From: Actinomycetota bacterium
Lineage (GTDB): Bacteria; Actinomycetota; Actinomycetes; Nanopelagicales; Nanopelagicaceae
Assembly: GCA_027731885.1 (NCBI GenBank)
Contig: JAQCAO010000046.1
Coordinates: 1 to 10,097 of the forward strand
Reading direction: 5' to 3'
DNA: 10,097 nucleotides
Below are positions 6,009 to 10,097 of the stretch, in pieces (position 1 is the first letter of the stretch; each line of letters begins with the position of its first letter). The notes below the pieces were generated by a model that saw only the letters and a program-made list of their open reading frames with translations, made no database searches and was not told the DNA's origin. Both the position numbers and the translations under genes were made by a program.

Positions 6009-6867
6009 ACGCCTCTTTCATTACGATTAAATACATTGCAAGTAAAACCAACGCGCCACCAAGTGAAACTTGTAGCGTTAAAGATTCCCCGCCGAAGGCA
6101 ACTGCAAATAGCGCAGCGAAGACGACTTCCATAGTTAAAATCACGGCGACCTTAGTTGAATTCATATGCGCCTGTGACCAAGTTTGAACGATAAAGGCGA
6201 CAGCGGTGGCGATCACGGCAGTGAAGATCACCACGCCCCAGACCCCTGAATCTGGAGGCGTTTCGTAACCTTGCCCAAGTGAGATTACGCCAGTTAAAAG
6301 TGCGCAGATAGATAGTTGCACAATGGTGAGCGCGTAGGCATCTAACCCGAAACTCCACCTACTTAAGGTGACAATGTGCGCAGCAAAGGCAATGGCGCTG
6401 ACAAAAACTAAAGCTTCACCTACGCCAACTGACCAACCGCGCAAAGAGAGAAGTCCCAAACCAATAGTTGCAAGAACAACACAGAACCAAGTAAATCGAG
6501 TGATTCGCTCCTTCAGAAAGAGAGCGGCGATCAGCGGGGTCAATACAACATACAAGCCAGTGACAAATCCCGTTATTGCAGCACCGGTGCGTGCCAAGCC
6601 TAAAGTTTGGAAGATATATCCAGTACCAAGGAATAAACCAGCGAGTGATCCTTTGAGAAGCATCTCCTTATTAATTTTCTGTAAGACGCTCGGGCGAAGC
6701 AAAATCATTGCGATTACTGCAAAGGTAAAGCGAGTTGCTAGAAAACTATTTACCGATTGTCGTTCGATGGCCGGCTTCATAATCACAAAGGCGGCGCCCC
6801 AAGATGCTGAGACAGCCAGTAGCGCCCACGGGGCAAGTTTTAATTGAAGTTGGTGGCGGGCGTTCAT
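6007..6867 (-). CDS. EamA/DMT-superfamily transporter, 10 membrane segments
   Basis: Inner-membrane carrier of the drug/metabolite transporter superfamily. Seen: 286 residues with ten hydrophobic stretches at roughly 12-32, 42-58, 70-90, 96-117, 126-143, 148-166, 178-197, 209-228, 239-258 and 266-284, arranged as two EamA repeats of five. SWGAAFVIMKPAI (22-34) at the first segment and LTPLIAALFLKERIT (109-123) at the end of the first repeat are typical of the family. The second repeat has the matching EVVFAALFAVAFGGE (247-261). The start overlaps the endonuclease IV stop as ATGA (6864-6867), so translation is coupled. Family members export amino acids such as threonine and homoserine, nucleosides or other metabolites; sequence does not give the substrate. 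The next gene, threonine aldolase, makes a threonine/glycine link possible but unproven. Confidence 0.92.
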   Translation of the reverse strand: MNARHQLQLKLAPWALLAVSASWGAAFVIMKPAIERQSVNSFLATRFTFAVIAMILLRPSVLQKINKEMLLKGSLAGLFLGTGYIFQTLGLARTGAAITGFVTGLYVVLTPLIAALFLKERITRFTWFCVVLATIGLGLLSLRGWSVGVGEALVFVSAIAFAAHIVTLSRWSFGLDAYALTIVQLSICALLTGVISLGQGYETPPDSGVWGVVIFTAVIATAVAFIVQTWSQAHMNSTKVAVILTMEVVFAALFAVAFGGESLTLQVSLGGALVLLAMYLIVMKEA

Positions 6868-7721
6868 CCGCGTAAACCTTTAAGGAGCGCTACCTCTTTA
6901 CCGTGCTCTGGCTCCATTCCAGGCGTCTCCAATATGAGCGGAGCGTTCTTAACTGCAGGGTGCTTCAACAACTCTTTAAATGGATCAACCCCAATAAAGC
7001 CATCACCGATGTTTTGATGGCGATCCTTAAGCGCTCCACAAACATCCATAGAGTCATTGGCGTGGATTAATTGAATGCGTTCAGCTCCAGCAACTTCAAC
7101 TAAGAGATCTAGCGTCTCTTTCATTCCACCTTTTTTAGCGATGTCGTGGCCCGCTGCAAAGACGTGGCAAGTATCTAAACAGATTCCAACTTTCGGGTGG
7201 TATTCCAACGCCTTGAGGTAATTTTCTAAATCTTCTAAGCGCTTGACTAGAGATTGCCCCTGTCCAGCGGTAGGTTCTAAAAGCAACATGGGCGAGTCAT
7301 CACTTAGCGCATTTAATATTGGCATCATCCCTTTATGGATTTGTTTCCAAGCCTTATCGATGAAATCTTCGTTCACCGCAGATCCAGTGTGTACTACAAC
7401 TCCAAGTGCGCCAATCTCTTTTCCACGCTTTAGCGAGAATTCAGTAGACGCTAAAGAATTCTTATAAGTACCTTCGGTAGGAGAACCTAAATTAATTAGA
7501 AAAGGTGCGTGTACGTAGGTCTCGATATCTAGCGCAGCCGCTTTCTCGCGAAAGAGCGCATCAGCTTCGTGATTTGTTTCCGGCATCGCCCAGCCGCGTG
7601 GATTCGAGGTAAAGACTTGAATTGCTTCAGCACCGATAGTTTCAGCGTAGGCGATCGCACGTTTGGCCATCCCGCCAGTGGTCGGCGTATGGGCGCCGAT
7701 GCGCGGTGAGGTTTTAGGCAT
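6864..7721 (-). CDS. nfo: deoxyribonuclease IV (AP endonuclease IV)
   Basis: Cuts DNA 5' to abasic sites and removes 3' blocking groups in base excision repair; a trinuclear zinc TIM-barrel enzyme. Seen: 285 residues, equal to E. coli Nfo. All nine metal ligands are identifiable: His71 (VHAPF), His111 (VVHTGS), Glu149 (LLEPTAGQG), Asp183 and His186 (CLDTCH), His220 (IHANDS), Asp233 and His235 (KDRHQNIGDG) and Glu265 (ILETPG). The N-terminus RIGAHTPTTGG is normal. The start at 7719-7721 is 4 nt after the pknB stop. A TAGGGT box lies 6 nt upstream and a weak AGG offers an alternative leadered start. It overlaps the transporter gene by ATGA. Together with ogt it gives two DNA repair enzymes in the window, on opposite strands and not in one operon. 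Confidence 0.96.
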   Translation of the reverse strand: MPKTSPRIGAHTPTTGGMAKRAIAYAETIGAEAIQVFTSNPRGWAMPETNHEADALFREKAAALDIETYVHAPFLINLGSPTEGTYKNSLASTEFSLKRGKEIGALGVVVHTGSAVNEDFIDKAWKQIHKGMMPILNALSDDSPMLLLEPTAGQGQSLVKRLEDLENYLKALEYHPKVGICLDTCHVFAAGHDIAKKGGMKETLDLLVEVAGAERIQLIHANDSMDVCGALKDRHQNIGDGFIGVDPFKELLKHPAVKNAPLILETPGMEPEHGKEVALLKGLRG

Positions 7722-7725
7722 TTGC

Positions 7726-9660
7726 CTACCCTACAGTGATAGTTACCTTACTGCCCCGTTTAACCTTGGTTCCGACTTTAGGCGAGATATTAGTAACTGC
7801 CTTCACTTTTTTGGCACCGATCTTCTTTACTTCGACTTTTAATTCTAGATCATTGAGCGCCTCACGTGCCTTTACTTCAGAGAGCGAGAAGACATTTGGG
7901 ATAAAGACAAACTCGGATCCTTTAGAAATTATTAAGGAAATTTCCGCGCCCTTTTCTAGTGGCGCTCCACCAGATGGAAGCTGCGAGATAACCGCTCCCG
8001 CCAAAACGCTCTCGCTAAATTGGTTGGTGGTATCTACATCGAATCCAGCCTCGGTTAATTCATTGAGCGCCTGATCTGCAGATTTACCAACATAAGAAGT
8101 AACCGCAAAAGTTTCTAAGCCCTTACTAATTAGCAGATCAACAGTTGTATCGCGTCTTACTTTTTCACCAGATTTAGGAGAAGACGAAATTACAAAACCT
8201 TTGGGGGTGCGCTCGTTAAATACCTCTTTTAAATCCCCAATTGTTAGTGGGTACTTGGCGAGTAAATTGATCGCCGCTTCAGGAGTTAATCCAACTAGAG
8301 AGGGGATCGCATAACGCTCGGATCCTTTGGAGATGATCGCCTTAACGCTCCCACCTGGATCGATTTTTCCACCACCTGCTGGATCTGATTCGATTATCTT
8401 TCCATCTGTTATCTCTTCATCAAATTTCTTCTCTGAAATAACCAAGGTCAGACCCAGAGATCCCAGCGCGCTATTGGCTTCCTCCTCGGTCGCCCCCACA
8501 ATTGATGGAACAACGACTTTAGAACCTGAACCAACCAAGGCGTACCAGCCGAGAATTCCTAGAGATATTGCTAGCGCGGCTGCGATGTAGCGATTACGGC
8601 GTACTCGTTTACTGACCTTCCTCTTCTTACGAAGTTGCGCCGTCGATTCTCTACCATCAGCTTTTTTATTTTCACCAGCGCCATCATTTTTCTTCAAGGC
8701 CAAGGTCTTTTCCTTTTCAATTCGCGCCCGTTCTCGGCGATTTGGTTTCTTCGATGCCGGACGCATCGGAGCGATAGGTATATCCAACTCTAAACTCAAC
8801 TGCTTCTGCGATGGATCAAGTGATTGTGAGATAGCGGTAAGCCCTTGATGAAATTCAGCTCCATCACTTGGTCGAGCATCTGGATCAGGATTAGTTGCAC
8901 GATAGATTAGCTGGTCTAATTCTGGTGGAATGCCGCTGCGTCGAGTGCTCATTAGTGGAACTCGCTCATTGACGTGCATATAAGCAATTTGAATTGGTTC
9001 ATCACCTGAATACGGCTTCTCACCGGTAAAAATTTCAAAGGCAGTGATTCCTGCCGAATACACATCACTTCGCGCATCGGCGATGCCGCGCTGGACTTGT
9101 TCGGGGGAGAGATAAGAAACGCTTCCTAAGACAATACTTGACTCGGCGGTCATTGTGTTTCCTAGAAGCGGTCCTTTCGCCAAGCCGAAGTCGGCGATCT
9201 TAATTCTTCCCTCCTTGGAGATCAGAATATTGTCAGGTTTGATATCGCGATGGACGATCCCTAGCTTATGCGCAGCAGCCAGAGCGCTTAAGACTGGAAG
9301 TAAGAATTTGATTCCATCTGCAACTGCTAGCGCACCTTGTTCATTTAAATATTCGCGCAGGGTGTGGCCTTCAACAAGTTCCATTACAAGAAATACTGCC
9401 GGGCTTCCGTTTTGATTCCATCCTTGATCCTGCACCGAGACAATATTTGGATGCGATAGTGCAGCGGCGGCTTTCGCCTCACGAATGAAGCGCTCAACAA
9501 ATTGTTCATCTTGCGCCAAATGCGGATGCATGATTTTTACAGCAACTCTGCGATCAAGGCGAGTATCTAGCGCCTCATAAATCGTGGCCATGCCACCGGC
9601 TGCCATTTGGCGGATTAGTTGATAGCGCCCATCAATTAGCTCGCCGGTTAAGTCAGACAC
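7726..9660 (-). CDS. membrane Ser/Thr protein kinase with four PASTA domains (PknB/PknL type)
   Basis: Transmembrane eukaryotic-like kinase. Such proteins sense peptidoglycan fragments or lipid II outside and phosphorylate growth and division proteins inside. Seen: 644 residues. The kinase domain at about 13-275 has the glycine loop AAGGMA (20-25), Lys42 in VAVK, Glu61, HRDIKPDN (137-144, Asp139 catalytic), DFG (157-159) and SPEQ (185-188). The activation loop carries Thr169 and Thr171, matching the PknB autophosphorylation sites. A very basic linker (about 302-357) precedes one membrane helix (358-378), then four PASTA repeats at about 382-446, 448-514, 516-580 and 582-644. The start is GTG at 9658-9660; an ATG overlapping it is out of frame. 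A TAAAAT box lies 7 nt upstream. nfo follows by 4 bp. The usual pknB neighbours (rodA, pbpA, FHA genes) are absent, so it may be the PknL-like paralogue. Confidence 0.95.
   Translation of the reverse strand: MSDLTGELIDGRYQLIRQMAAGGMATIYEALDTRLDRRVAVKIMHPHLAQDEQFVERFIREAKAAAALSHPNIVSVQDQGWNQNGSPAVFLVMELVEGHTLREYLNEQGALAVADGIKFLLPVLSALAAAHKLGIVHRDIKPDNILISKEGRIKIADFGLAKGPLLGNTMTAESSIVLGSVSYLSPEQVQRGIADARSDVYSAGITAFEIFTGEKPYSGDEPIQIAYMHVNERVPLMSTRRSGIPPELDQLIYRATNPDPDARPSDGAEFHQGLTAISQSLDPSQKQLSLELDIPIAPMRPASKKPNRRERARIEKEKTLALKKNDGAGENKKADGRESTAQLRKKRKVSKRVRRNRYIAAALAISLGILGWYALVGSGSKVVVPSIVGATEEEANSALGSLGLTLVISEKKFDEEITDGKIIESDPAGGGKIDPGGSVKAIISKGSERYAIPSLVGLTPEAAINLLAKYPLTIGDLKEVFNERTPKGFVISSSPKSGEKVRRDTTVDLLISKGLETFAVTSYVGKSADQALNELTEAGFDVDTTNQFSESVLAGAVISQLPSGGAPLEKGAEISLIISKGSEFVFIPNVFSLSEVKAREALNDLELKVEVKKIGAKKVKAVTNISPKVGTKVKRGSKVTITVG
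7728..7733 (-). promoter_or_regulatory. candidate leaderless -10 box of nfo
   Basis: The minus strand reads TAGGGT 6 nt before the nfo ATG, within the end of the kinase gene. It could permit expression separate from the kinase, but the match may be chance because the AGGs here could also serve as a weak ribosome site. Confidence 0.25.
7729..8517 (-). repeat. four tandem PASTA repeats encoded in the kinase gene
   Basis: Four units of about 63-67 codons. The first three each end in ISKG, followed by S-E or L-E and the next unit; the fourth ends the protein. At DNA level, CTCGGATCCTTT occurs twice (plus strand 7912-7923 and 8317-8328) at equivalent linkers, a trace of unit duplication. The units are otherwise well diverged. 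Confidence 0.85.
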
Positions 9661-9667
9661 ATCTACA

Positions 9668-9673
9668 ATTTTA
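9668..9673 (-). promoter_or_regulatory. candidate leaderless -10 box of the PASTA kinase gene
   Basis: The minus strand reads TAAAAT, a 5 of 6 match to TATAAT, 7 nt before the GTG start. It begins at the TAA stop of the upstream gene. No Shine-Dalgarno site is present, so the kinase may have its own leaderless promoter. Confidence 0.45.
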
Positions 9674-10097
9674 TGTAGTTAAAATGAAATCTGCCTTTTC
9701 GCGCGTTGAGTGTTGAGAGAAATAATCTTGCTGTGCGCCAAGCCACTTTTTCATTTCATCAGCCACTTGTGCGCCATCTCGTTCGAGAACTCGTTTTACG
9801 CCGATTTCTGGGTCGATATCGATCCAGATTAAAGCCGCTAAATCATCTTGCAGGGCTTTATCACCGCTTCCGACGCCCTCCAAGATAAGTAAATCAGCCG
9901 GTGCAATTTCTTCACTTTCAGCAAAAGATGAAGTAGCCCAGTTGTATCTTCTCACCATTGCCGATTCTTCTTTTCTATGTTGTTCGACTAGATAACGTAG
10001 AACCTGCGTCAAATCTTGAGTTAGCGCATTACTCCAACCGTCATATAAATCATCCATATGGACAACATTTACCGACATCTCAAGTGAGAGAACTAAA
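9671..10097 (-). CDS. uridine-kinase-like P-loop NTPase, 5' part outside window
   Basis: Seen: at least 141 codons, open through the right edge. The reading frame continues upstream of the internal ATG at 10076-10078 with LVLSLE and no stop, so that ATG is not the true start. The N-terminal Walker A (P-loop) must lie beyond the edge. VHMDDLYDGW corresponds to the substrate-binding block of uridine/phosphoribulokinase-like kinases. LLILEGVGSG is the Walker B-like strand. LIWIDIDPEIGVKRVLERDG with a nearby Trp fits the lid and C-terminal region of this group. Actinobacteria commonly carry such a protein annotated as uridine kinase or ATP-binding protein; its real substrate is not established as far as I know. 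It ends 10 bp before the PASTA kinase on the same strand. Canonical uridine phosphorylation is uncertain. Confidence 0.8.
   Translation of the reverse strand, partial: LVLSLEMSVNVVHMDDLYDGWSNALTQDLTQVLRYLVEQHRKEESAMVRRYNWATSSFAESEEIAPADLLILEGVGSGDKALQDDLAALIWIDIDPEIGVKRVLERDGAQVADEMKKWLGAQQDYFSQHSTREKADFILTT

Noticed and set aside
6368..6847. 159-codon open frame on the plus strand
   Set aside because: Antisense to the EamA transporter. Its Lys/Pro/Thr-rich translation mirrors hydrophobic codons on the other strand.
7715..7728. Inverted repeat TAGGCA-TT-TGCCTA over the nfo start and kinase stop
   Set aside because: Arms are only 6 bp and a 2-nt loop is too tight for a stable hairpin. It lies within coding ends and is likely chance.
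9660..9662. ATG next to the kinase GTG start
   Set aside because: It is out of frame with the kinase. The GTG at 9658-9660 is the in-frame start, with a promoter box 7 nt upstream.
10076..10078. ATG as the start of the uridine-kinase-like gene
   Set aside because: The frame stays open to the window edge with family-like residues, and a P-loop is needed upstream, so this Met is internal.
1..10097. Mobile elements, CRISPR arrays, tRNA genes, riboswitches, defence systems
   Set aside because: I saw no spaced direct repeats, transposase or integrase motifs, tRNA-like cloverleaf or long leader. Nearly every base is assigned to a housekeeping gene.

Overview
The window looks like a chromosomal stretch of a streamlined, moderate-GC actinobacterium. 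The acI / Nanopelagicales freshwater group (Planktophila-like) is my best guess, by inference. The gene families point to Actinobacteria: a class II (plant/mycobacterial type) DAHP synthase, a phosphofructokinase with GGED and PKTIDND motifs, a PASTA-repeat Ser/Thr kinase, and a kinase-like P-loop protein carrying VVHMDDLYDGW. Base composition is well below that of Streptomyces or Mycobacterium. Ten protein genes fill about 98% of the window; all gaps between genes sum to only about 186 bp. No stretch over 300 bp lacks a gene. I see no tRNA, rRNA, CRISPR array, insertion sequence or phage gene.

Layout. Positions 1-1950 (minus strand): xylulokinase followed by an HSL-family alpha/beta hydrolase cut by the left edge. 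The 96-bp divergent gap at 1951-2046 carries a perfect 14-bp palindrome and is the only sizeable control region. Positions 2047-4977 (plus strand): phosphofructokinase with PPi-type active-site residues, class II DAHP synthase, and an Ogt-type DNA alkyltransferase. Positions 4954-10097 (minus strand), in transcription order: a uridine-kinase-like protein cut by the right edge, PASTA Ser/Thr kinase, endonuclease IV, EamA-type transporter, low-specificity threonine aldolase. The two blocks converge and overlap by 24 bp at 4954-4977.

How the genes may work together. Xylulokinase feeds the pentose phosphate pool, phosphofructokinase acts on fructose-6-P, and DAHP synthase draws erythrose-4-P and PEP into the shikimate pathway, so the left half is central carbon metabolism leading into aromatic synthesis. 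Ogt and endonuclease IV are two DNA repair enzymes on opposite strands. The threonine aldolase and the DMT transporter form a tight pair that could handle threonine and glycine.

Regulation. Five starts (xylB, aroG, ogt, nfo, pknB) have a TANNNT box 6 or 7 nt before the start codon, as expected for leaderless transcripts. Four others rely on Shine-Dalgarno sites or an ATGA overlap. A long GC-containing hairpin without a U-tract sits across the pfk stop, just before the aroG promoter box.

I did not find a clearly novel system. The most useful leads are the palindromic operator, the PPi-type phosphofructokinase placed before DAHP synthase, the hairpin between those two genes, the leaderless promoter pattern, and an excess of the GCGATCGC octamer.
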